5,414 nt of DNA from contig DCFS01000284.1 in NCBI GenBank assembly GCA_002319875.1, forward strand, positions 1-5,414, in the 5' to 3' direction. This document shows positions 1 through 5,414 of this stretch, one piece after another (the stretch's first letter is position 1; every line of letters begins with the position of its first letter). A model generated the notes under the pieces. It worked only from the letters and a program-made list of their open reading frames with translations. It was not told the DNA's origin and did not search any database. Made by a program: the position numbers and the translations under genes. Origin of the DNA: Treponema sp. UBA1798 (GTDB taxonomy: Bacteria; Spirochaetota; Spirochaetia; Treponematales; Treponemataceae).

Positions 1-596
1 AATTCAGAACGTATATTACGTATAAAATCCATAAGATCAACTGATTCCTGTGGATTCATACCGGCCGCCGGCTCGTCAAGCAGCAACAGTTTCGGTTTTG
101 TAGCCAGTGCCCGTACGATTTCAAGTCTGCGCTGCTGTCCGTACGGGAGTGATGTTGCGCTGTCATATGCATGTTGATCGAGGCCAACCTGTCTGAGCAG
201 TGAAAGAGCATTTTGGGTAGCCTCGTTTTCCCTCTTTATATATGAAGGAATATGAAGAACAGATGCAAACAGATTTACATGGTTACGAAGGTTTTCCGCA
301 ACCATAACGTTTTCAAGTACATTCATTTCACTGAAAAGGCGTATATTCTGAAACGTACGTGCCAGACCCAATTTTGTAATTTGATGTGGCCTGAGTTTTG
401 TTATATCGGTGTTATTCCATGTAATATTACCGCTTGTAGGTTTATAAACGCCCGTTATCATATTGAATGCAGTCGTTTTTCCGGCGCCGTTCGGGCCGAT
501 AAGACCAATTATTTCATGTTCATTTACCAAAAGATTGAGATCATTTACAGCGATAAGTCCACCGAATCGTATTGTTGTATGATTGCATGCAAGCAT
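1..596 (-). CDS. livG: Branched-chain amino acid ABC transporter ATP-binding protein LivG (3'-truncated by the window edge)
   Basis: One of the two cytoplasmic ATPases expected to drive a LIV-type importer. From the ATG at 596 I read 198 codons before the left edge; the family is usually about 250-260 residues, so some 55-60 C-terminal residues, including the H-loop histidine, lie outside. Visible motifs: N-terminal RFGGLIAVND (10-19), Walker A GPNGAGKT (34-41), Q-loop in RTFQNIRLF (Q83), signature LPYGQQRRLEIVRAL (150-164) and Walker B with D-loop region LLLLDEPAAGMNPQES (170-185). The long insert between Q-loop and signature and the AAGMNP stretch are typical of LivG rather than LivF. The start is supported by homology at the N-terminus and by GAGAGG (611-606) nine bases upstream, inside livM. 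The ATG directly follows the livM TAA, so translation is probably coupled. No broken frame in the visible part. Confidence 0.95.
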   Translation of the reverse strand, partial: MLACNHTTIRFGGLIAVNDLNLLVNEHEIIGLIGPNGAGKTTAFNMITGVYKPTSGNITWNNTDITKLRPHQITKLGLARTFQNIRLFSEMNVLENVMVAENLRNHVNLFASVLHIPSYIKRENEATQNALSLLRQVGLDQHAYDSATSLPYGQQRRLEIVRALATKPKLLLLDEPAAGMNPQESVDLMDFIRNIRSE

Positions 597-1694
597 TTAT
601 TGTATCCTCTCATTATGTTTCCTGCGTGGAAACATTCCGATTTTTGCCAGTGTATCCCAGGAAAATTCACTTGTACCCATAAGTCCGCGCTGCCGGTAAA
701 TGACAACGATCATGAGCAGGAGGGAGAATACAACCATACGGAGTCCGGGCAGTCCGTTCGTATGGATGAAAATCAGATTCAACGGACCGTCCAGGAACCG
801 GAGTACTTCCATAAATACGGTGACCACGATGGATGCAATAACTGATCCTGTAATACTTCCGTTACCACCGAGGACTACTATCAGAAGAATATTATAGGTA
901 AGCGTAAGCACAAACATTTTCGGATCTATTGTCTGCATTAAATGCCCGAGAAGGGCTCCTCCTATTCCAGCCATAAAACCGGAAATAGTAAAACTGACAA
1001 TTTTGATATGTGCTACGTCGATACCCATCGCCTGAGCTGCTATTTCATTATCACGAATCGCTTTTAATGAACGTCCGTATGCAGAATGAATGAGTGCTAT
1101 CATAAATAGTATGGAAAGTACCGCGAAAGACCATACAACATATGTGGTAGAATATTTCGGCAGGCCTTTTAGTCCGAGCGCACCGTTTGTGATAGTCTGT
1201 ATATTCGTAATAACGACACGTATTATTTCCGCAAAACCGAGCGTCGCAATTGCAAGGTAATCATCGTGCAGACGCAGAACTGGCACGCCTATAAGAAGAG
1301 CAAACAACGATGTCACTATACCAGCCAGCAGCAGTGCAGGTATAAAAGGAATCTGGACATTTGCAAGCCAGGGGACTATCGGCTGCAGATAGAAATTTAC
1401 CTGTTTTTGTGCGGGACTCATAGTCAGCAGCGCACAGATGTATGCACCGATTGCCATAAACCCTGCATGTCCGAGAGAAAACAGACCGGTAAATCCATTC
1501 AGAAGATTCAGGGAGAGAGAAAGAACTATATAAATCGCACATAGATTAAAAACACGCAAAGTAAAATGATCAAAAAACTTGTCGGCAATAACTATTAATA
1601 CGACAGCAGCTATACACGATATAATCGTCAGAATATGGTTTCTTGTCAGAAAAACTTTTTTGGACGCATCAATATTACTATTCGTTCTGTTCAT
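597..1694 (-). CDS. livM: Branched-chain amino acid ABC transporter permease LivM
   Basis: Inner-membrane permease, 365 residues, predicted to pair with LivH to form the transport channel. After a short polar N-terminus the protein is a series of hydrophobic segments, beginning at about residues 21-37. Family hallmarks: GFTGLFSLGHAGFMAIGAY (67-85), RLHDDYLAIATLGFAEIIR (141-159), NGALGLKGLP (170-179), the EAA-like cytoplasmic loop YGRSLKAIRDNEIAAQAMG (206-224) that should contact the ATPase, and VLGGNGSITGSVIAS (274-288). The C-terminus keeps a version of the usual P-R-G-L-M-G ending as RQRGLMG (334-340), then adds a basic 25-residue tail. The start ATG overlaps the livH stop by one base (TAATG) and is served by AGGTGGAG (1710-1703), eight bases upstream, so this start is firm. 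Length fits the family (roughly 300-420). Confidence 0.95.
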   Translation of the reverse strand: MNRTNSNIDASKKVFLTRNHILTIISCIAAVVLIVIADKFFDHFTLRVFNLCAIYIVLSLSLNLLNGFTGLFSLGHAGFMAIGAYICALLTMSPAQKQVNFYLQPIVPWLANVQIPFIPALLLAGIVTSLFALLIGVPVLRLHDDYLAIATLGFAEIIRVVITNIQTITNGALGLKGLPKYSTTYVVWSFAVLSILFMIALIHSAYGRSLKAIRDNEIAAQAMGIDVAHIKIVSFTISGFMAGIGGALLGHLMQTIDPKMFVLTLTYNILLIVVLGGNGSITGSVIASIVVTVFMEVLRFLDGPLNLIFIHTNGLPGLRMVVFSLLLMIVVIYRQRGLMGTSEFSWDTLAKIGMFPRRKHNERIQ

Positions 1695-2608
1695 TAAACT
1701 TTCTCCACCTGGTTTTTTCCCAGCAGTCCTGAAGGTTTGAACAGGAGAACAAGAATCAGAATGATAAATGCGAATGCGTCACGGTAGCCGGTAAGTCCCG
1801 GAAGAAATGCTATGATCATAATCTCAAGAAAACCAAGGAGAAAACCTCCTAATACAGCACCTCCGATATTCCCTATACCGCCGAGTACGGCAGCTATAAA
1901 GCATTTCAGTCCGGGCATGATACCCATTGTGGGATTCAGCTGCGGATATTTTAGAGCCCAGAGTATACCTCCTATTGCAGCCATAAGAGAACCGATACCA
2001 AATGTAAATGAAATTATTTTGTCTACATCAATTGCCTGCAATCGTGCAGCGTCAAGATCGGTTGAAACGGCACGCATAGCCATTCCTGTTTTGGTTTTGT
2101 TTACAATCCAGAGCAGCAATACGAGAAGAGCTACAGTTATCACAGGGATAACGACGCTGATAGAAACAACAGTGACAAGTTTGGAAGGATCTTTCCCCGA
2201 ACCGAAAACGAGCAGCTTATTGAATATCGGCGGTATAGGGAATCCCTTCTGCCTGCCGCCGAAAATTACGGTGGCAAGGTTTTCGATAAGGAACGAAGCT
2301 CCGATTGCGCTTATCATGACTGAAATTTTGGGAGAATCACGAAGCGGACGGTATGCGACGCGTTCCAGTCCGATTCCGAATAGTGCGGTAAACGCAATTG
2401 CAAGTATAAACGCAACCCACCATGGCAGGAAAAACGAAACGACCAGATAAAATGCAAAATATCCGCCAAGCATAAAAATATCGCCGTGTGCAAAATTTAT
2501 AAGCCGCAGGATACCATAAACCATCGTATAGCCGATGGCGATAAGAGCATACAGACTTCCCAGCGACAGTGCGTTGACAAGATGCTGTAGGAATAAAGCT
2601 AACGTCAT
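1694..2608 (-). CDS. livH: Branched-chain amino acid ABC transporter permease LivH
   Basis: Inner-membrane permease, 304 residues, the usual LivH length (about 290-310). Conserved features: GSLYALIAIGYTMVYGILR (17-35) followed by INFAHGDIFMLGGY (37-50), ERVAYRPLR (82-90), the EAA-like coupling loop MAMRAVSTDLDAARLQAID (176-194), VLGGIGNIGGAVLGG (241-255) and the C-terminal KPSGLLGK (291-298). Around eight hydrophobic segments can be seen. The ATG at 2608 gives the expected N-terminus; a modest GGAAG (2618-2614) lies five bases upstream. It is second in the operon, 110 bp after the binding-protein gene, and its stop overlaps the livM start, so the two permeases are probably made in a coupled 1:1 fashion. 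No missing key motif or frame break. Substrate is assumed from the family; HAAT permeases also serve urea or other amides, so branched-chain specificity is not proven. Confidence 0.95.
   Translation of the reverse strand: MTLALFLQHLVNALSLGSLYALIAIGYTMVYGILRLINFAHGDIFMLGGYFAFYLVVSFFLPWWVAFILAIAFTALFGIGLERVAYRPLRDSPKISVMISAIGASFLIENLATVIFGGRQKGFPIPPIFNKLLVFGSGKDPSKLVTVVSISVVIPVITVALLVLLLWIVNKTKTGMAMRAVSTDLDAARLQAIDVDKIISFTFGIGSLMAAIGGILWALKYPQLNPTMGIMPGLKCFIAAVLGGIGNIGGAVLGGFLLGFLEIMIIAFLPGLTGYRDAFAFIILILVLLFKPSGLLGKNQVEKV
1703..1710 (-). promoter_or_regulatory. Ribosome binding site of livM inside the livH 3' end
   Basis: AGGTGGAG on the minus strand, eight bases before the livM ATG (1694-1692) and wholly within the last livH codons. 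With the TAATG stop/start overlap it supports reinitiation or coupled translation of the two permeases. Confidence 0.8.
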
Positions 2609-2665
2609 ATTGACTTCCAGGTACGAAGAATAAAATATTTTACATCGGTTTTACAGATAAAGATA

Positions 2666-2697
2666 CTGTCCGGAACGGAAAAATCTGTTCCGGGCGG
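2666..2697 (-). other. Intercistronic hairpin between the binding-protein gene and livH
   Basis: Perfect 7-base arms CCGGAAC (2670-2676) and GTTCCGG (2687-2693) enclose a 10-base A/T-rich loop; weaker pairs can extend the stem outwards to 2666 and 2697. It lies 49 bases after the binding-protein stop codon and about 60 bases before the livH start. No T tract follows on the minus strand, so it is not a clear intrinsic terminator. Such hairpins between a binding-protein gene and its permease genes often protect the upstream mRNA and keep the binding protein in excess; that role is inferred here. The rest of the 110-bp gap (2609-2718) shows no small gene. Confidence 0.55.
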
Positions 2698-2718
2698 ATA
2701 ATAACAGTTTGTGTATTG

Positions 2719-3882
2719 TTACGGATTTACAATAGTCAGGTATGTAAATTTGCCGTCTTTTACAGTTTTGATAAATGCGCTTTTTTTTGCGTCGCCATTT
2801 TCATCGAGGGTGATGGTCCCCGCAACACCGTCGAAACCAGATGTGGATGCAATGGCATCGCGGATCTTTGTAGTATCAAGGGAGCCTGCACGACCGATTG
2901 CATCGAGTGCCAGGCGGTAGCCGTCAAAGCCCAGTGCTGTTACTGCGGCGGGAGCCTTTTTATATTCTTCGTCGTATTTTGCAAGGAAAGTTTTTGCCAG
3001 ATCGGAAGTTGCTCCTGCAGCATCGAAGAATGTCGAAAAAACGCATCCTTCAACAGCGTCTTTTCCTACATCGATAAGTTCGGGTGTTTCCCATGTATCA
3101 CCACCAAGGAACTGAGCCTTAATTCCGAGATCATGTGCCTGTTTCATGATGAGCGCACTTTCGGTATAGTTTCCCGGAGCAAAGATAACGTCAGGATTTT
3201 TTGATTTAATTGTAGTAAGCTGTGCGGTAAAATCCTGATCGCCGGTATTATAGTTTAGTTCTGCAAGAATGCAGTTGTCATCTCCGGTAAGTTTCTTAAA
3301 CGTATCTGCAAAAAATTTTGCGAGTCCGACTGAATAGTCGTTTGATATTTCGCGGATCAGGACTGCAGTCTTTGCCCCCAGATTTTTGTTTGCATAGGTT
3401 GCCATAACGGTTCCCTGGAAAGGATCAATAAAGCATACCCGGAAATAGTAAGGATTGCCTGCTGTTACGAGCGGGTTCGTGCAGGAAAGACCGATTGCAG
3501 GGACTTTCGCATCCTGAACGATAGGGCCGGCTGCGATGGAATAACCAGAACCCCAGGAACCGAGTATGACGGAAACCTTCTCTTTGTCTACAAGGCGCTG
3601 GGCAGCGTTTGCAGCCTCTACTTTATCCGATTTATTATCGACAGTGACCAGCTCAACTTTGTAGTCCTTGCCGGCAACTTTGACAGTCGGATACAATTCA
3701 TTTGCAAGTTTGATGCCTTCAACTTCGAGCGCACCTCCTGCGGCATTCGCACCTGTCATCGGTTCAAAAACACCGATTTTTATGGTTTTTCCGCCTCCGG
3801 ATTTTGAGCCGCAGGACAAGAAAAGACTGCCCAGAGCAAGGGCTGTCATCCCGAAAGCTAAAACTTTTGCAAGTTTTTTCAT
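2719..3882 (-). CDS. livJ: Branched-chain amino acid ABC transporter substrate-binding lipoprotein (LivJ/LivK type)
   Basis: Extracytoplasmic type I periplasmic-binding fold protein (Peripla_BP_6 type), 387 residues, delivering ligand to LivHM. Signal: MKK, hydrophobic core about 7-22, lipobox LFLSC with Cys24 as probable lipidated residue, then a GSKSGGG spacer. The mature domain starts at IKIGVFEPMTG (34-44). Ligand-region motifs as in LivJ: GSWGSGYS (108-115), LSCTNP (132-137), YFRVCFIDPFQG (146-157), GNYTE (237-241), GGDTW (260-264), GFDGYRLALDAI (318-329). I chose ATG 3882 because GGAGG (3893-3889) lies six bases upstream and MKK begins a proper signal peptide; the frame is open to ATG 3948, but those 22 codons would span the hairpin and the ribosome binding site. 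Sole binding protein visible, first gene of the operon. Whether it equals LivJ or the Leu-specific LivK cannot be told; the symbol is for convenience. An A8 run in the mRNA (2788-2781) encodes a Lys-Lys pair. Confidence 0.93.
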   Translation of the reverse strand: MKKLAKVLAFGMTALALGSLFLSCGSKSGGGKTIKIGVFEPMTGANAAGGALEVEGIKLANELYPTVKVAGKDYKVELVTVDNKSDKVEAANAAQRLVDKEKVSVILGSWGSGYSIAAGPIVQDAKVPAIGLSCTNPLVTAGNPYYFRVCFIDPFQGTVMATYANKNLGAKTAVLIREISNDYSVGLAKFFADTFKKLTGDDNCILAELNYNTGDQDFTAQLTTIKSKNPDVIFAPGNYTESALIMKQAHDLGIKAQFLGGDTWETPELIDVGKDAVEGCVFSTFFDAAGATSDLAKTFLAKYDEEYKKAPAAVTALGFDGYRLALDAIGRAGSLDTTKIRDAIASTSGFDGVAGTITLDENGDAKKSAFIKTVKDGKFTYLTIVNP

Positions 3883-3888
3883 TTTTAA

Positions 3889-3893
3889 CCTCC
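3889..3893 (-). promoter_or_regulatory. Ribosome binding site of the binding-protein gene
   Basis: GGAGG on the minus strand, six bases (TTAAAA) before ATG 3882. It decides the start: translation from the in-frame ATG at 3948 would run through this site and through the hairpin. It abuts the U8 tract, so a transcript ending in that tract would lack it. Confidence 0.9.
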
Positions 3894-3936
3894 AAAAAAA
3901 ACGCCGAAATTTGTAATGAGATACAAAATTCGGCGT
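3894..3936 (-). terminator. Terminator-like hairpin plus U8 in the liv leader (possible attenuator or 5' mRNA stabiliser)
   Basis: A 15-base inverted repeat (3936-3922 and 3915-3901) with one mismatch (U opposite U in the RNA) and a 6-base loop. The base of the stem is GC-rich (ACGCCG / CGGCGT). On the minus strand it runs straight into eight T (3901-3894) and then GGAGG, the ribosome binding site of the binding-protein gene. The shape and strand match an intrinsic terminator; on the plus strand there is no T tract after the stem. No gene ends here on the minus strand, so ordinary end-of-gene termination is not the explanation. Shape is clear, function inferred. Confidence 0.7.
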
Positions 3937-3949
3937 CACTGCATGCATA

Positions 3950-3979
3950 ATTATACATCAAGTATTTTATTCTGTGCAA
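3950..3979 (-). promoter_or_regulatory. Candidate sigma-70 type promoter for the liv operon
   Basis: On the minus strand, TTGCAC (3979-3974) is followed after 18 bases by a perfect TATAAT (3955-3950). Transcription would start near 3943, about 60 bases before the binding-protein ATG and only about 7 bases before the hairpin at 3936. The -10 box is strong and the -35 box weak (TTG only). It is the only good promoter candidate I see upstream of the operon on this strand. Confidence 0.6.
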
Positions 3980-4009
3980 GGTGATAAAAGCCGCTTTATT
4001 CAGTAATCA

Positions 4010-4038
4010 TTGCGAATAAGGGAGGGATATCCTATAAT
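4010..4038 (+). promoter_or_regulatory. Candidate promoter of the GerMN gene, with start point at or near the ATG
   Basis: TTGCGA (4010-4015), a 17-base spacer, then perfect TATAAT (4033-4038). The usual start point, about seven bases after the -10 box, falls on or next to the A of ATG 4045. The GGAGGG at 4021-4026 lies in the spacer, 18 bases from the ATG, so it is badly placed as a Shine-Dalgarno and would not be transcribed from this promoter. Confidence 0.55.
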
Positions 4039-4044
4039 AAGGTT

Positions 4045-4971
4045 ATGTCAGAGAAAAATCCGAAAAAAACAGGTCTGGTTCTTTCATGCTGGATTGCTGC
4101 AGTGCTTGTACTGCTGATTATTTTTTTTGTCAAAAGTGATGAAATTATCCGGAATCTCAGAGAAACTGCTTTTTTTGACAGAGTATTCGGTTCGACACCC
4201 GAATTTATAAAAAAACATACAGACAAAGAGGATACGGAAGAAAAAGATAACGGAACTCTTCCGGCTGAATCTGCTTCTGTTCCCGGGCAGATTCCGGAGT
4301 TTGTTCAGCCTGCTGCCATACCACCTGCCGGGCAGGTATCCGCACCGGACAGTTCTGTACCTTCTGCTGTTTCAGGAACTGCCGGCAGTCTGACCGAAAA
4401 TTTAACGCAGCAGGAACAGAATTCTCCTCCGGTATCAGTAACACAGCAACCTTCTGATGTCGTACCACAGCAGAAGGATATCGCTAAACCGCAGGAAAAA
4501 CCGGTGTCCGTAAAAACCCCGGTACCTGCGAAAACTCAAGTGCCGGAGACGATGAATGTAAAACTTTGGTTTGTTCAGATAGACTCAGACGGTTCTGTAA
4601 GCAGGAAGGAGACTTCCCGGGCACTTAAGAAAGATGACAGTCCGCTGACTGTCTCCATTCAGGCTCTGCTTGAAGGTCCCCGGCTGGATGAGAAAGGTAA
4701 GGGATATATGTCTTTGATACCATCCGGGGCTCAACTTCTCAGTGCTGCTGTGCAGAATGGGGTTGCGATACTCAATTTTAATGAAAATTTTGAATATAAT
4801 ACCTATGGAGTGGAAGGTTATCTTGGTCAGCTGATGCAGATCGTCTTTACAGCGACGTCATTTTCTACTGTCGACAGCGTACAATTTCTTATCGAAGGGC
4901 AGAAAAAAGACTATCTCGGTAGTGAAGGTGTCTGGATAGGTTCTCCGTTGGCCCGATCATCGTTCAGGTAA
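4045..4971 (+). CDS. GerMN (sporulation/spore germination family) domain protein with N-terminal membrane anchor
   Basis: 308 residues in three parts: a basic start (KNPKK) and one membrane segment at about 10-29; a low-complexity linker of about 110 residues (60-170) rich in Pro, Gln, Ser, Thr and Val; and a C-terminal GerMN domain (about 170-300). The domain shows the pattern NVKLWFVQ (171-178), IQALLEGP (205-212), LIPSGAQLLSAAVQNGVAIL (224-243), NFNENF (244-249) and IVFTATSFSTVDSVQFLIEG (266-285). GerMN occurs in Bacillus GerM and in many non-spore-formers, usually outside the cytoplasm and often linked to cell-wall proteins; its activity is not well defined. Most likely topology: N-in single span with the GerMN domain in the periplasm, the linker giving reach across it. 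Cys15 sits at the front of the membrane segment, so a lipobox is unlikely. Divergent from liv, with no functional link apparent. Start is ATG 4045; no well-spaced Shine-Dalgarno precedes it. Confidence 0.85.
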   Translation: MSEKNPKKTGLVLSCWIAAVLVLLIIFFVKSDEIIRNLRETAFFDRVFGSTPEFIKKHTDKEDTEEKDNGTLPAESASVPGQIPEFVQPAAIPPAGQVSAPDSSVPSAVSGTAGSLTENLTQQEQNSPPVSVTQQPSDVVPQQKDIAKPQEKPVSVKTPVPAKTQVPETMNVKLWFVQIDSDGSVSRKETSRALKKDDSPLTVSIQALLEGPRLDEKGKGYMSLIPSGAQLLSAAVQNGVAILNFNENFEYNTYGVEGYLGQLMQIVFTATSFSTVDSVQFLIEGQKKDYLGSEGVWIGSPLARSSFR

Positions 4972-4973
4972 CG

Positions 4974-5007
4974 TCTGGAGTCCGGCTGCCGCGGGCTGGT
5001 CTTCAGA
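4974..5007 (+). terminator. Hairpin directly after the GerMN gene, probable 3' end structure
   Basis: TCTGGAG (4974-4980) pairs with CTTCAGA (5001-5007); after one T/T mismatch the stem continues CCGGCT (4982-4987) with GGCTGG (4994-4999), leaving a 6-base loop. Three of the 13 pairs are G-U in the plus-strand RNA and would be A/C mismatches in the minus-strand RNA, so the fold favours the GerMN transcript. It begins two bases after the stop codon. No run of T follows, so either it is a weak or factor-assisted terminator or it only protects the 3' end. Confidence 0.45.
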
Positions 5008-5021
5008 TGTTCACCAATGAT

Positions 5022-5414
5022 TTATCTGATACTATAACTTTTGAGGATATTGTCGAAATAGGGCCTGTTATTTTCATAGATACTGTCGAATACCGTGAGC
5101 GTAATATAGCCGTATTCCGTGGTGTTTATTCTGGTCAATATTTTGCAATCACGGGTTACGTTGCCTTCTTTATTCTGATAATACATACCGGATACGGATA
5201 AGCGGTCTGCTGTACGTTGTACGTCAAACCTGTTCCACACGGCATAAGAATTTTCTGCACTCAGCATCATTTTTCTGGCCAGTCTGTCGAAAAAAAGTTC
5301 CGTACCTTTCTGTGGAACTGAGACCATATTGACGGAAAGTACTGCACTGTCTCCCAGAAGCCACAGGTTTTCCATTGACTGTTTCCATCCGGAATCAAGT
5401 GTTACGTACTGGGC
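5022..5414 (-). CDS. Unrecognised protein, C-terminal 130 residues (5' end outside the window)
   Basis: The frame is open from the right edge to TAA at 5024-5022, giving 130 residues without a stop. An internal ATG at 5375 exists, but the frame continues upstream through 13 more sense codons (start AQYVTLDSGWKQS), so this is most likely the tail of a longer gene. Sequence character: alternating hydrophobic and polar segments that look beta-rich (for example SAVLSVNMVSV, DRLSVSGMYYQ, EYGYITLTVFDS), a basic helix-like stretch ELFFDRLARKMML, and a C-terminus YFDNILKSYSIR. The arrangement of a final beta-strand followed by an F-x-x-I-L-x-S-x-x-I helix recalls small DcrB/PsbP-like lipoproteins, but this is only a resemblance and I would not name a family. 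It converges on the GerMN gene with 50 bp between stop codons. Confidence 0.7.
   Translation of the reverse strand, partial: AQYVTLDSGWKQSMENLWLLGDSAVLSVNMVSVPQKGTELFFDRLARKMMLSAENSYAVWNRFDVQRTADRLSVSGMYYQNKEGNVTRDCKILTRINTTEYGYITLTVFDSIYENNRPYFDNILKSYSIR

Noticed and set aside
105..149. LivG signature LPYGQ instead of the canonical LSGGQ
   Set aside because: L-P/S-Y-G-Q/D-Q-R-R is a normal variant in LivG-type ATPases, not a sign of a dead enzyme.
252..845. Open frame of 197 codons on the plus strand across livG and livM
   Set aside because: It lies antisense to two clearly conserved genes, spans their junction and its product (many Cys, His and Tyr, no domain pattern) looks like a reverse-complement shadow.
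1812..2450. Open frame of 212 codons on the plus strand antisense to livH
   Set aside because: It is the mirror of a hydrophobic permease gene; the Pro/Ile/Arg-rich product shows no recognisable domain.
2609..2660. Separate promoter for livH (TAAAAT-like box on the minus strand)
   Set aside because: No acceptable -35 box at proper spacing; A/T-rich sequence alone is not enough.
2716..3204. Open frame on the plus strand antisense to the binding-protein gene, encoding a Cys-rich peptide
   Set aside because: Cys richness comes from reading the complement of Ala/Gly-rich codons; the minus-strand gene explains the sequence fully.
3883..3948. Longer start of the binding protein at ATG 3948, adding 22 residues
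   Set aside because: The added codons cover the hairpin and the GGAGG ribosome binding site, and would place a basic, non-hydrophobic stretch ahead of a perfect signal peptide.
3901..3979. Leader peptide from ATG 3979 that might control attenuation
   Set aside because: That frame has no stop before the hairpin, runs on into the binding-protein gene out of frame, has no cluster of Leu/Ile/Val codons, and its ATG lies inside the promoter upstream of the predicted start point.
4075..4131. Possible lipobox (VLSC, Cys15) in the GerMN protein
   Set aside because: The Cys stands before, not after, the hydrophobic stretch, so the segment fits a membrane anchor rather than a lipoprotein signal.
1..5414. 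CRISPR arrays, tRNA or rRNA genes, insertion sequences, transfer signs
   Set aside because: No direct repeats with spacers, no cloverleaf or rRNA sequence, no transposase or terminal inverted repeats were seen; all gene junctions look intact.

Overview
The window holds most of a branched-chain amino acid (LIV-type, HAAT family) ABC importer operon on the minus strand. A divergent gene for a membrane-anchored GerMN-domain protein lies on the plus strand, and the C-terminal part of an unrecognised protein lies on the minus strand at the right edge. The substrate-binding protein has a lipoprotein signal with a loose, spirochaete-like lipobox (L-F-L-S-C). Base composition is mid-range by eye. Together with a GerMN protein that has a long Pro/Gln/Ser linker, this suggests a diderm of the Treponema type. 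That assignment is inference; no rRNA or other taxonomic marker is present.

Layout, reading the minus-strand operon in its direction of transcription: a promoter at about 3979-3950; a strong hairpin with a T8 tract at 3936-3894, directly before the ribosome binding site; livJ-type binding protein (3882-2719); a 110-bp gap with a second hairpin; livH permease (2608-1694); livM permease (1694-597, overlapping livH by one base as TAATG); and livG ATPase (starting at 596, directly after the livM stop, and cut off by the left edge). The second ATPase, livF, would be expected just beyond the left edge but is not visible. The binding protein would capture the ligand (probably Leu/Ile/Val or a related amino acid) at the outer face of the inner membrane, LivH/LivM would form the channel, and LivG (with LivF) would power import.

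Between livJ and the plus-strand gene, 162 bp (3883-4044) carry two back-to-back promoter candidates. The plus-strand one places its -10 box so close to the ATG (4045) that the GerMN mRNA may be leaderless. The GerMN gene (4045-4971) is followed at once by a wobble-rich hairpin (4974-5007) that can fold well only in its own transcript. The minus-strand partial gene then ends convergently at 5022.

Most of the window is an ordinary transporter locus. I see no evidence of a new multi-gene system, mobile element, CRISPR array or RNA gene. The most interesting point is regulatory: a terminator-shaped hairpin between the liv promoter and the first ribosome binding site, with almost no leader RNA in front of it.
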